From Cytophagales bacterium UBA2561 (GTDB lineage Bacteria > Bacteroidota > Bacteroidia > Cytophagales > Thermoflexibacteraceae): DNA of 64,000 bases. Position 1 is the first letter of the stretch, and the number at the start of each line of letters is the position of its first letter. The notes below the pieces were generated by a model that was not told the DNA's origin, made no database searches, and saw nothing but the letters and a program-made list of their open reading frames with translations. The translations under genes and the position numbers were made by a program. Below are positions 9,230 to 17,647 of the stretch, piece by piece. The stretch covers positions 1 through 64,000 of the forward strand of contig DDLX01000018.1 of NCBI GenBank assembly GCA_002340355.1, in the 5' to 3' direction.

Positions 9230-11749
9230 ATGACACTTTTTGAAACAGAAAACCAAGCCTTCGAAACTCGAAAAACACTTTTTGTAGAGATAATTTTGCC
9301 TGTTCCCCTAGAAGGAACTTTTACCTATCGCGTTCCTTATGAACTCAATGATTTTGTACGGGTGGGCAGTCGAGTAATTGTACAATTTGGAACACGTCGA
9401 AATGTCCAAACAGGCATTATTTATGAAATAACCGAAACTCCACCAACTAAATTTGAGGCAAAATATATTTTAGAATTGCTTGATAATGAACCTATTGTCA
9501 ATAAATTGCAATTTAAGATTTGGCAATGGACAGCCGATTATTATATGTGTTCTTTGGGTGAGGTAATGGGTGCAGGAGTCCCAAGTGGATTAAAACTGAG
9601 CAGTCAATCACGAATTCAGTTGCATCCTGATTTCGAATATTCAAAGGAAAACATTTCACTAAATAAGAAAGAAATATTGCTTGTTGAAAGCATCCAAAAA
9701 GAACAAGCTTTAACTTTTGAAGAAGCTTCTACACTCCTCAATCAAAAAAATATCTATCAGATTATCAAAGATTTAATTCAGAAAGAAGTTATTATTATTT
9801 TCGAACAAATTAAGAATAAATATACACCCAAGAAACAAAAACGAGTTCGTCTATCTCAGCATTTGACTACACCCGAAGCCATTGAAAATCTGTTACAATC
9901 TTTAAAAACCCGCTCCAAACAAGAAGCTATCGTCTTAAATTATTTGGTCAAAAATCCTGTCAATACAAACCCTACTTTGAATCAAAAAGGGATTCCCAAA
10001 ACTGAAGTTGTAACGGCTGAAATGTCACAGAGTTCTTTTAAAACCTTACAAAAAAATGGTGTTTTTGAAGTCTTTGAAGAAGTCATTCCTCGTTTTCAAA
10101 TTTCTGAAAATGAAACATTAAAACAAATTAAATTATCAAATTATCAAGAAAAAATAGCGAGTCAGATTCTAGAAGATTTTAATGATTTTAACACAGTTTT
10201 ACTACATGGAATTACGGGGAGTGGTAAAACAGAAATTTATATTGACATCATTCAGAAAGTATTGGATAGTGGTTCACAAGTACTTTTCTTACTTCCTGAA
10301 ATCGCTTTAACAGCTCAAATTGTCATTCGTTTAAAACGAGTTTTTGGCTCCAAGATGGGGGTATATCATTCCAAATTTTCGGATAACGAACGAGTTGAAA
10401 TTTGGCAAGGAGTTCTGGATGGCACATTTCAAATTGTGGTCGGAGTACGATCAGCCGTTTGGTTGCCTTTCTCAAATTTAGGTTTGATTGTTGTTGATGA
10501 AGAACATGATGCTTCTTATAAACAATATGACCCTGCTCCTCGCTATAATGCCCGTGATTTATCTTTAGTTTTAGCTCATTTACATCAGGCAAAAGTTTTG
10601 TTAGGTTCCGCCACTCCATCGCTTGAGAGTTATTATTTGGCTTCACAAAATAGATACAGTTTAGTTGTTGCTAATGAACGTTACGCTAACGCACAACTTC
10701 CTGAAATCAAATTAATTAATACTCAGAAAGAGAGGAAGCAAAAAACGATGCAAGGCTATTTCTCATCTGAATTATTAAAAGAAATTAGTCAACGTTTAGC
10801 GTCACAGCATCAAATTATTTTATTTCAAAATAGGAGAGGTTATGCCCCTCAAGTCGACTGTCATACGTGTGGTTGGACACCCGGCTGTAATAGTTGTTCG
10901 ATTAGTCTGACTTATCACCAATATTCGAATCAAATGCGTTGTCATTATTGCGGACATCATGAACCACCACCCAAAGTATGTCCTGCTTGTGGATCGACTG
11001 ATTTAACGACTAAGGGATTTGGAACGCAACAAATTGAAGATGAACTAAAGAATAAATTTCCTGCCACCAAAATCCAACGTATGGACTTGGATACAACTCG
11101 CCAAAAAAATAGTTATCAACACATCATTGAAGATTTTGCCAATCAAAAAACAGAGGTCTTAGTTGGAACACAAATGGTCACCAAAGGGCTAGACTTTGAT
11201 CATGTAAGTTTAGTTGGTGTTTTTGATACGGATAGAATGTTACATTTTCCTGATTTTCGATCGCATGAACGCACTTTTCAATTGTTAGTACAAGTGAGTG
11301 GACGAGCAGGCAGACGCGAAAAGGCAGGTTTAGTTTTAATTCAAACAGGAAATCCACAATCCGAAATTTTACAAAAAGTGAAAAATCATGACTATGAGGC
11401 TTTTTATAAATCCGAAATTAAGGAACGAGAACGCTTCTTTTATCCACCATTTACCCGAATAATTCGACTAACAGTCAAAAATACAGATCATAAAATTACG
11501 GAAGAGGCAGCTGTTGAATTGGCTCAAAAACTTCGAGAACAACTTGGTGAATCACGAGTTTTAGGTCCTGAATCACCATTAATTGATCGCATTCGAACGC
11601 AATATCTAAAAGTAGTTAGTCTTAAATTGGAACGAGATAAAATTAATTTGAAAAAAGTTAAAAATTTGATTCAGAATACAATACGAGAAATTACTATCAG
11701 CAAACAATACAAAAAATTAGTTATTGCTATTGATGTAGATCCGATGTAA
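9230..11749 (+). CDS. priA: Primosomal protein N' (PriA helicase)
   Basis: The 839-residue protein has the PriA layout. An N-terminal 3'-DNA-binding domain includes ETRKTLFVEIILPVPLEGTFTY. A superfamily 2 helicase core follows, with Walker A GITGSGKTE near residue 327 and the Walker B box DEEHD near 422. A zinc region near 542-590 holds the paired cysteines CHTCG, CNSC, CHYCG and CPACG. The helicase C-terminal half contains GTQMVTKGLDFDHV and QVSGRAGR. PriA reloads the replicative helicase at stalled forks. The ATG at 9230 gives the expected N-terminus. The gene stands alone and converges with the OmpA-like gene 7 bases after its stop. An insertion of about 100 residues (roughly 140-260) before the helicase core is rich in charged residues. 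Confidence 0.97.
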   Translation: MTLFETENQAFETRKTLFVEIILPVPLEGTFTYRVPYELNDFVRVGSRVIVQFGTRRNVQTGIIYEITETPPTKFEAKYILELLDNEPIVNKLQFKIWQWTADYYMCSLGEVMGAGVPSGLKLSSQSRIQLHPDFEYSKENISLNKKEILLVESIQKEQALTFEEASTLLNQKNIYQIIKDLIQKEVIIIFEQIKNKYTPKKQKRVRLSQHLTTPEAIENLLQSLKTRSKQEAIVLNYLVKNPVNTNPTLNQKGIPKTEVVTAEMSQSSFKTLQKNGVFEVFEEVIPRFQISENETLKQIKLSNYQEKIASQILEDFNDFNTVLLHGITGSGKTEIYIDIIQKVLDSGSQVLFLLPEIALTAQIVIRLKRVFGSKMGVYHSKFSDNERVEIWQGVLDGTFQIVVGVRSAVWLPFSNLGLIVVDEEHDASYKQYDPAPRYNARDLSLVLAHLHQAKVLLGSATPSLESYYLASQNRYSLVVANERYANAQLPEIKLINTQKERKQKTMQGYFSSELLKEISQRLASQHQIILFQNRRGYAPQVDCHTCGWTPGCNSCSISLTYHQYSNQMRCHYCGHHEPPPKVCPACGSTDLTTKGFGTQQIEDELKNKFPATKIQRMDLDTTRQKNSYQHIIEDFANQKTEVLVGTQMVTKGLDFDHVSLVGVFDTDRMLHFPDFRSHERTFQLLVQVSGRAGRREKAGLVLIQTGNPQSEILQKVKNHDYEAFYKSEIKERERFFYPPFTRIIRLTVKNTDHKITEEAAVELAQKLREQLGESRVLGPESPLIDRIRTQYLKVVSLKLERDKINLKKVKNLIQNTIREITISKQYKKLVIAIDVDPM

Positions 11750-11756
11750 AATTCGA

Positions 11757-13487
11757 TTACTCAATTTCCAAAATTTTCATTTCTACCCGCCGATTAATCT
11801 TAGAGTTTGACTTTAATTCAAGGGGTTGTGTTCCACCATAAGCCTTCATAACCACCCGCGAGCGGCTAATTCCATTGGCAAACAAATAGGAAGCTACCGC
11901 ATCAATTCGCTGTTGAGAAAGCCGCATAAATCGTTCACTTAGTTCAGCATATTTAGGGTTTCCTTTTGGTGGGTTCATGTCGGTATGTCCAGCCAGTTCA
12001 ATTTTGACTTTGGGATATTCATTCATAAATCGTAATAAAGCTTTGACCCCTTCCAAACTCGTTAACTCATAGCTTCGAGGTTTAAATTGAATGTTGGGTA
12101 AATTGACCTTTGCACCAATCTTGACCTCTTCTTCTTCAATTAATTCGGGTTCTAGCCACTCCGAAGAAACGACAGGAATTTTGTATAATTTTGTACTAAT
12201 TTTAGTAGAGATATTCGTAGTTACCTCAAACAGATTAGGCTCTAATTTAGATAATTCCATAAATACAATTTTTTCTTCAGGTTCTTCCTCAAATACATAC
12301 GTCACTTTTGGGATAATGTATTTTTTCAGGGTATTTTTGAGTGTCATATCAAGTGGAGATATCTCCAATGCCAAAGCCTCCATTTTTTGAATTGCTACAA
12401 ATTCAACTTCTTGTATTTTAGGTTCTTGAGTATCAGGCTGCTTTTGCTCTTCTTTCTTTTGATTTTCGGGAACAATATATTTGAAAAGTCCTTCTCCAAT
12501 TGTCCCAATCCATAAATTCCCATCATTATCCAGAGCTAGACAAGTGGCTTCTTCGGCATAAAAGTCGGAATTTTCACGATCATAAATAATACGCTTTCCT
12601 TGCTCATGTTTTGCCAAGCCATTACCTGCCATCCAAACCACTCCTTTGTTATCCATTGCTATATCGTTGAAAAAAAATCTATCTTTCTTGGAACGGCGTT
12701 CGGCTTCAATAAAATCATCGGTATCACAATAAAGCAATTGTCGGTCTTTTTTATCAATAATACTCAAACAAACATGATAATTATTATCAGTCGTAATGGA
12801 GCTTACAAAATCCCGTACATCATAAACTTCCCAATAACCTTCATCATTGACGCTACAAAGTCCTCGGTCTGTTCCGACCCAAATCAACCCACCTTTATCA
12901 ATCCCAATTGCCTGAATTGAGTTGCTTCGCATTTGTTCAACATCTTCATAACGGTAATTTGTCCACTGATTTTTTTCATTCAGCATCCATACTCCAGCTT
13001 CCTCAGTAGCTAACCATTTTCGTTCATATTTATCAACTATTAACTCATTGATAAACATATCTTTATTAGCAGAATTCGGTAAAGGATATTGTCTAACAAA
13101 ATTTCCCTGACGGTCTAATTCGACCAAAGTCGTGTTTTTATCATAATCGTTATAAGTCCCAAGCCATTTATGCCCATTAATATCAATAGTTAAAGCACTA
13201 ACTTGGCGAAAAAGAGTATCCGTAGAATTGGGACGATCATAAAGTCGCCATTTATCGGCTGTCGAAATAGAATCCCCTGAAAATGAAGCAAAACCGTTAT
13301 CCGTTCCAAGCCATTTAATGTTATTTTTATCTACTTGGAGGCAATGGATTCGACTAAAAGGCAGTTGGGAATTTATCTTGAAATTCAAAAAATTTTGATG
13401 CTGAGCTTGCAAATCAGCTTCGTTCCAAAGCCCAAAATACAAACTTAAAATAAACGTAATTGGTCGGATGATTTTCAGGTATTTCAT
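11757..13487 (-). CDS. Two-component-regulator-type propeller fused to an OmpA domain
   Basis: The 576-residue protein begins with a hydrophobic signal sequence ending near LQAQ. About six propeller repeats follow, each with a W(L/I/V)GT-like core (IKWLGTDNG, HKWLGTYN, RKWLATEE, LIWVGTDRG, NLWIGTIGEG), the type found in sensor domains of hybrid two-component systems. A middle stretch of about 110 residues is rich in Glu and Lys. Residues 470-576 form an OmpA-like peptidoglycan-binding domain, with ELAGHTD and SQQRIDAVASYL and a C-terminal NRRVEMKI. It is probably an outer-membrane or periplasmic protein tethered to the wall. A propeller of this kind joined to OmpA rather than to a kinase is unusual. 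The ligand is unknown. Confidence 0.8.
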   Translation of the reverse strand: MKYLKIIRPITFILSLYFGLWNEADLQAQHQNFLNFKINSQLPFSRIHCLQVDKNNIKWLGTDNGFASFSGDSISTADKWRLYDRPNSTDTLFRQVSALTIDINGHKWLGTYNDYDKNTTLVELDRQGNFVRQYPLPNSANKDMFINELIVDKYERKWLATEEAGVWMLNEKNQWTNYRYEDVEQMRSNSIQAIGIDKGGLIWVGTDRGLCSVNDEGYWEVYDVRDFVSSITTDNNYHVCLSIIDKKDRQLLYCDTDDFIEAERRSKKDRFFFNDIAMDNKGVVWMAGNGLAKHEQGKRIIYDRENSDFYAEEATCLALDNDGNLWIGTIGEGLFKYIVPENQKKEEQKQPDTQEPKIQEVEFVAIQKMEALALEISPLDMTLKNTLKKYIIPKVTYVFEEEPEEKIVFMELSKLEPNLFEVTTNISTKISTKLYKIPVVSSEWLEPELIEEEEVKIGAKVNLPNIQFKPRSYELTSLEGVKALLRFMNEYPKVKIELAGHTDMNPPKGNPKYAELSERFMRLSQQRIDAVASYLFANGISRSRVVMKAYGGTQPLELKSNSKINRRVEMKILEIE

Positions 13488-13780
13488 TCGTGAAGATTTC
13501 GCTATTGTCGTATTAATTTTGATTCTATTTTATTGAAACATGCTTTTAGAGTTCCAACGTTCCGATTTCCAAAATCATATCTTTCCATTTTTTCGATTAA
13601 AATAAGAGTCAGAACTTAAAAATTTCTAAAGATAACAAAAGACTTTATTATTTGTAACGTATGAAATTGCACAAAAAATCTAACTAATAAACTTTATTTT
13701 ATTGATTACCAATTGTTTAATCTAAAAAATTCTATTAATTTTAGCTCAAATTTAAATTCATAAAAATAACATAACTAATA

Positions 13781-14176
13781 ATGGGGTCAATTGCTCTGGA
13801 ACAACTTGAATTTTTCGCCTATCACGGCGTAAGTTCCGAAGAACGAAAAATTGGGAACCGCTATTCGGTCAGCTTGATGGTGAAGATGAATTTTTCGGGT
13901 GCAAAACGGGAAGATTCAATTATTCATACTGTAGATTATGAGAAATTATACCGAATTGTCAAGTCAGAAATGAAAATTCCAACCAAATTGCTAGAGCATT
14001 TGGCATATCGAATGGTGCGTCGTGTATTTGTCAAATTTCCTGAAGTTTCAGCAGTCGAGGTTCAGGTTAGTAAATTTAATCCTCCTATTGGTGGAACGTG
14101 CCATAAAGCTACAGTTACGATCAAAGAAAAACGAAAAAATTTCTTACTTACTGAAGTAGAATCTTTAAATAGTTAA
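13781..14176 (+). CDS. folB: Dihydroneopterin aldolase
   Basis: The 131-residue protein matches FolB: ALEQLEFFAYHGVSSEERKIG at the start, where the glutamates after HGV lie in the pterin site, then the VDYEKLY segment, the EHLAYR segment, and VQVSKFNPPIGG near the C-terminus with the active-site lysine. It converts dihydroneopterin to the hydroxymethyl pterin and glycolaldehyde in folate synthesis. It is slightly longer than typical FolB because of a basic tail (KEKRKNFLLTEVESLNS). The stop is 3 bases before the start of the Rieske-like lipoprotein gene, so the two are probably co-transcribed. Confidence 0.93.
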   Translation: MGSIALEQLEFFAYHGVSSEERKIGNRYSVSLMVKMNFSGAKREDSIIHTVDYEKLYRIVKSEMKIPTKLLEHLAYRMVRRVFVKFPEVSAVEVQVSKFNPPIGGTCHKATVTIKEKRKNFLLTEVESLNS

Positions 14177-14179
14177 AAT

Positions 14180-14587
14180 ATGAATATATTGATTTATATA
14201 TTTATTTTATTTATTTTTTCATGTGGTACATCCCAAGATTCACCAGTTCCATATATTCCTGTAGATTTACGAATTAATCTGAATGATTTACGTCACCAAA
14301 ACTTACAGCGAAACGGCGGATATATCTATTTTTTTGGAGGAATTCGAGGAATTATCGTCTATCGCAAAAGTGCTTCTGTCTACTATGCTTTCGAACGAAA
14401 TTGTACTTTTGATCCCCTAGCCGAATGCGCCCAAGTTTCAGCCGATGAATCAGGCTTATTCATGTTAGATAAATGTTGTGGTTCGCAATTCGACTTTGAG
14501 GGAAATCCTATTTCAGGCGTAGCCACAGTTCCACTTCTTCGTTATCGAACTACAGTTCTTGGCAATGAATTACACATCACTAATTAA
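14180..14587 (+). CDS. Rieske-fold lipoprotein lacking canonical cluster histidines
   Basis: The 135-residue protein begins with a lipoprotein signal (hydrophobic run ending FIFSCGTS, lipid Cys about residue 15). The rest follows a Rieske-like pattern: a YFFGGIRGIIVYRK strand, a YYAFERNCTFDPLAECAQV loop and a DKCCGSQFDFEGNPISG loop. A canonical Rieske protein has CxH and CxxH ligand pairs. Here the corresponding places read CTF and CCGS, so the histidines are missing and a normal 2Fe-2S cluster is unlikely; several cysteines remain, so another metal or a disulfide is possible. The start codon at 14180 follows the folB stop by 3 bases. The family and fold are inferred from the motif pattern; the function is unknown. 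Confidence 0.65.
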   Translation: MNILIYIFILFIFSCGTSQDSPVPYIPVDLRINLNDLRHQNLQRNGGYIYFFGGIRGIIVYRKSASVYYAFERNCTFDPLAECAQVSADESGLFMLDKCCGSQFDFEGNPISGVATVPLLRYRTTVLGNELHITN

Positions 14588-14600
14588 GCTTATGCTAAGG

Positions 14601-15587
14601 TTAGTTACTCAATTTTTGATTTAAATCCTTGAGTAAATCTTCGTCATTTTCCGTTATTTCAGTAAACGAAATAATGTGAGCTTGAAGTAATTCTGATTTT
14701 TCTTCAGTAGTAATTTCACCAATATTATTTGTCAGTAAATCAAGCTGTTCAATAATTTCAGTGTCATAATCTAGCTCTTGTTTCTTAAATCCTTGTTGCA
14801 TATTTTGCTCTTGCAAACTTTCTAAATCCTGTGCCAGTTCTGCAAGTCTTTTCTTATTTCGATAGTCTGTTTTTCGGTGTTGAATATCTTTCTGAATTTT
14901 CTGATAAGAAGATATACGAGAACGAGTAATTTTAAGATTTAACAGAACTGTTTGAATCATATTTTCTCCTGCCTCAATACTTTCAGTATCTGTATTTGGT
15001 TTATAATGATTTCGACGATAGTAGTAATAATAATTGTAACGATTTAAATAATAAAATACAGTATCGGGATGCTTTAAAATTTGTTTATATATCGGTTCTT
15101 TTTTGTCAATTTGATAGACCTGATATACTGAATTATAAATTTCATTTAATTTTTGTTGGAACTTGGTTTCTAGACGGCGGTCATGTCGAATATGCTGTAC
15201 ACATTTATCATAAATAACATCTAATTTCTCTTCAAAAGTTCGATGAGATTCCAGCCAAGCTTGTTGTATAATTTTAAGAAACTCAATGAATTGGTTATAG
15301 TTATAATATTTACTTTGTATGATATATTCTTGATTTTCGTAAGTTAATTTAAGAGATTCCGTTAAACCTTTGAAAGCATAGGTTTTAAGGTCATACTCTT
15401 GATTCAATTCCGTGACTTTGGCAGGCAGAATATCAGGAATATACAATTCATCAAGTTGTTTACCTGTTGAAATTTTCAGATAATTTCCATCAATAGTAAC
15501 AGTTCGCTTAATTTTTTTAATGAATCGTAGCAGCTTATGACTTAATCCGTTAGCTTGACTTTCGAGGTGATAAAAGTTATTGGTCAT
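14601..15587 (-). CDS. Hypothetical helical, tyrosine-rich cytoplasmic protein
   Basis: I do not recognise this 328-residue protein. It has no signal peptide or membrane helix. The N-terminal 110 residues are mixed alpha/beta in character (VTIDGNYLKIST, ELYIPDILP). The rest is dominated by long charged helices likely to form coiled coils, including a tyrosine cluster NRYNYYYYYRR near residue 190 and a Lys/Glu/Gln-rich C-terminal third ending in acidic helices. Many such proteins are scaffolds or partners of other factors, but nothing here identifies a partner. It converges with the lipoprotein gene and is divergent from the STAS gene. Confidence 0.7.
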   Translation of the reverse strand: MTNNFYHLESQANGLSHKLLRFIKKIKRTVTIDGNYLKISTGKQLDELYIPDILPAKVTELNQEYDLKTYAFKGLTESLKLTYENQEYIIQSKYYNYNQFIEFLKIIQQAWLESHRTFEEKLDVIYDKCVQHIRHDRRLETKFQQKLNEIYNSVYQVYQIDKKEPIYKQILKHPDTVFYYLNRYNYYYYYRRNHYKPNTDTESIEAGENMIQTVLLNLKITRSRISSYQKIQKDIQHRKTDYRNKKRLAELAQDLESLQEQNMQQGFKKQELDYDTEIIEQLDLLTNNIGEITTEEKSELLQAHIISFTEITENDEDLLKDLNQKLSN

Positions 15588-15799
15588 AATTAGAAATTAA
15601 AAACTTGCTCAAAAAACTAGATAAAATTATGGCAGACTTCGCTTTATTTTCGTGAATATACTTAAAATCTACTTTGAAAAGTTTGTACCTAAAAAATTTT
15701 AGTTAAATTTCAGAAGAGATTTTTTTATGGTCTTGACAGTGTTTCTCATTAGCACAAAACTGATTTAAAACTTAATATCTAAAATCTAATTAAACATTC

Positions 15800-16141
15800 A
15801 TGAAATTTACTTACGAAATTAAAAACGAAACTACGGTTATTATTCGACCTGAAGGAGATTTACTGGGAACACCTGCTGAACTCAAGCTAGTTGAATTAGT
15901 GGATAATGGACTTGATGGAAAGGTAAAAAATTGTATCTTAAATGCTTCTCAAGTCCCGTATGTCAATAGTTCAGGTATCAGTTTAGTGATCCGTCTTTTG
16001 ACTCGCTTCCGAAATCGTGGCGGGGATTTAGTCATGGTTGCGCCTAATGACTCTATTCTTAAATTATTGGTTATCACTAAATTAAATAAGATATTCAGTA
16101 TTTTTGATACAGAGGAATTTGCTTTGGATATTCTAAAATAA
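15800..16141 (+). CDS. STAS-domain anti-sigma-factor antagonist-like protein
   Basis: The 113-residue protein is a single STAS domain: a beta start (MKFTYEIKNETTVIIRPEGDLLGT), then NCILNASQVPYVNSSGISLVIRL, where the NSSG serines are in the position phosphorylated in SpoIIAA and RsbV, then a C-terminal helix after the SIFDTEEFA region. Such proteins bind an anti-sigma kinase when dephosphorylated and release its partner. Two SpoIIE-type phosphatases lie in the same window (19030-24309 and 46259-48859) and are the natural candidates to dephosphorylate it, but no RsbW-type kinase gene is visible. It is transcribed alone, with a hairpin after the stop. Confidence 0.85.
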   Translation: MKFTYEIKNETTVIIRPEGDLLGTPAELKLVELVDNGLDGKVKNCILNASQVPYVNSSGISLVIRLLTRFRNRGGDLVMVAPNDSILKLLVITKLNKIFSIFDTEEFALDILK

Positions 16142-16162
16142 AAATCTCTTACTGAAGTAGAC

Positions 16163-16195
16163 AGACCTGCCAATTCTTAAAGATGCGGCAGGTCT
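16163..16195. terminator. Hairpin between convergent genes
   Basis: Perfect 9-base arms AGACCTGCC (16163-16171) and GGCAGGTCT (16187-16195) with a 15-base loop lie between the STAS gene and the convergent TrmH-like gene. No clear T-run follows on either strand, so it may serve both directions weakly. Confidence 0.5.
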
Positions 16196-16260
16196 AAAGA
16201 TATTCTTTCTGAAAAAATCAGTTTTCTTAAACAGAAAATTCACTTGTTTTTTTAGGCAGT

Positions 16261-16782
16261 TTATTGGGTTGTAATTTCATAAAGCCCAATAGATAAGGCA
16301 TTTACGACATTCATAGAGGAGTTTTTGCCGAATAATGGAATTTGTACACAAGCCTCCATATTTTGTAAGGTATTTTCCGAAAGTCCATGACGTTCTGAAC
16401 CTATGAACAAGGCTATTTTGGTATGTTGTCGAAAATTGTAATTTCGAATTATTTGACTTTGGTTAGTTAATTCCAAACCAATCAAGGCTCGTTTCTCGGC
16501 TTGAAGACGAACTATGAGTTCCGCAGTGTGTGGACAAATTTCGTAAGGCACTTTATGCAAAGTACTTCGAGAAGTTTTCCGAATTTTTGCCGTATTCAGA
16601 AATGGTATATTTTCACCACAAAACCAAATTTTTTTTACACCAAAAGCATCACTAACTCGGAAAATCATTCCAATATTTTCAGGGTTTTGTACATTTTCTG
16701 CCACCACTATAATAGGGAGAGCCAGACTTGAATTCACGGTTTGGGTATGTGTCAATTGTTGAACAGAAGTACTAAAGGACAT
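16261..16782 (-). CDS. TrmH-family (SPOUT) RNA 2'-O-methyltransferase
   Basis: The 173-residue protein is a minimal SPOUT methylase with the three TrmH-type motifs: VQNPENIGMIFRVSDAFG (motif 1, Asn and Arg conserved), ALFIGSERHGLS (motif 2) and IPLFGKNSSMNVVNALSIGLYE (motif 3, which closes the SAM knot). There is no N-terminal RNA-binding extension, so it is closer to TrmH or TrmL than to the RlmB type. It methylates ribose in tRNA or rRNA; the target nucleotide cannot be read. It converges with the STAS gene and is transcribed away from pcm. Confidence 0.85.
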   Translation of the reverse strand: MSFSTSVQQLTHTQTVNSSLALPIIVVAENVQNPENIGMIFRVSDAFGVKKIWFCGENIPFLNTAKIRKTSRSTLHKVPYEICPHTAELIVRLQAEKRALIGLELTNQSQIIRNYNFRQHTKIALFIGSERHGLSENTLQNMEACVQIPLFGKNSSMNVVNALSIGLYEITTQ

Positions 16783-16859
16783 ACAAACAAAAATTAAAAA
16801 GGCATTATTTTCAAAATGTTAAAAATCAATTTTTCTCATCAAAGTAAGCTAATTCTTTT

Positions 16860-16867
16860 TACTTTTG
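16860..16867 (+). promoter_or_regulatory. Predicted -7 element for pcm
   Basis: TACTTTTG fits the Bacteroidota TAnnTTTG box and predicts a start about 25 bases before the pcm ATG. No good TTTG -33 element is seen at the usual distance. Confidence 0.5.
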
Positions 16868-16898
16868 AGGTATTTCAAAAAAATGAAGCGGTCAAATA

Positions 16899-17564
16899 AT
16901 GGAAGATAGCTACAAACATAAAGGAATGCGCGCCAAATTAATTGAACACCTATACGCCAAAAATGTGGCAGGTGAAGAAGTTCTAGAGGCTATGCGTCGT
17001 GTACCAAGACATTATTTTTTTGAAAGTGCTTTTCTTGGGCATGCCTATGAAGATAAAGCCTTCCCTATTGCTGAAAATCAGACTATCTCACAACCTTCTA
17101 CTGTAGCTTTTCAGACCGAATTATTAGATATCCAAGAAGGAGATACGGTTTTGGAAATAGGTACAGGATCAGGCTATCAAACTTGTATCTTATTAGAAAT
17201 GGATACCGTTTTAACTACGATAGAAATTAGCCCCATTTTATACAAAAATGCTCGGCTTTTGGTCAAAAAGATTGGATACAAAAAAGCAAATTTTGTAAAA
17301 GGAGATGGGTCAAAGGGTTATCCAATGTTTGCACCTTATCAGAAAATTTTAGTTACAGCAGGTGCGCCACACGTCCCAATGCCCTTAATTCATCAGTTAG
17401 AAGTAGGAGGGATTTTAGTTATCCCAGTAGGCTCGGCTGAACGTCAACAAATGTTACGAATTACAAAAACTTCAGAAAAAAATGAAACTACTGTAGAGGC
17501 ATTTGATAATTTCCGATTTGTACCATTACAAGGCGAATATGGCTGGCACGAAATCAGAAAATAA
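16899..17564 (+). CDS. pcm: Protein-L-isoaspartate O-methyltransferase
   Basis: The 221-residue protein repairs isoaspartyl residues in aged proteins by methylating them with SAM. It has the family's N-terminal segment (VPRHYFFESAFLGHAYEDKAFPI), the QTISQPSTVA signature near residue 62, the SAM motif VLEIGTGSGYQT near 83-95 and the FVKGDG and ILVTAGAPHVP motifs later. Its length and order match Pcm throughout. It is divergent from the TrmH-like gene and convergent with rpoD, with a terminator hairpin between. A TACTTTTG box 32 bases upstream is the probable promoter. Confidence 0.95.
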   Translation: MEDSYKHKGMRAKLIEHLYAKNVAGEEVLEAMRRVPRHYFFESAFLGHAYEDKAFPIAENQTISQPSTVAFQTELLDIQEGDTVLEIGTGSGYQTCILLEMDTVLTTIEISPILYKNARLLVKKIGYKKANFVKGDGSKGYPMFAPYQKILVTAGAPHVPMPLIHQLEVGGILVIPVGSAERQQMLRITKTSEKNETTVEAFDNFRFVPLQGEYGWHEIRK

Positions 17565-17581
17565 CCTGATGATCAGACAAA

Positions 17582-17619
17582 TAAAAAAACTTGCTTTATT
17601 TATCTGAAACAAAGCAAGT
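17582..17619 (-). terminator. Intrinsic terminator of rpoD
   Basis: Arms ACTTGCTTT (17589-17597) and AAAGCAAGT (17611-17619) pair perfectly with a 13-base loop. On the minus strand the hairpin is followed by a run of seven T, 29 bases after the rpoD stop. Confidence 0.8.
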
Positions 17620-17647
17620 CTAAGAAGATAAATATGCAACACAGATA

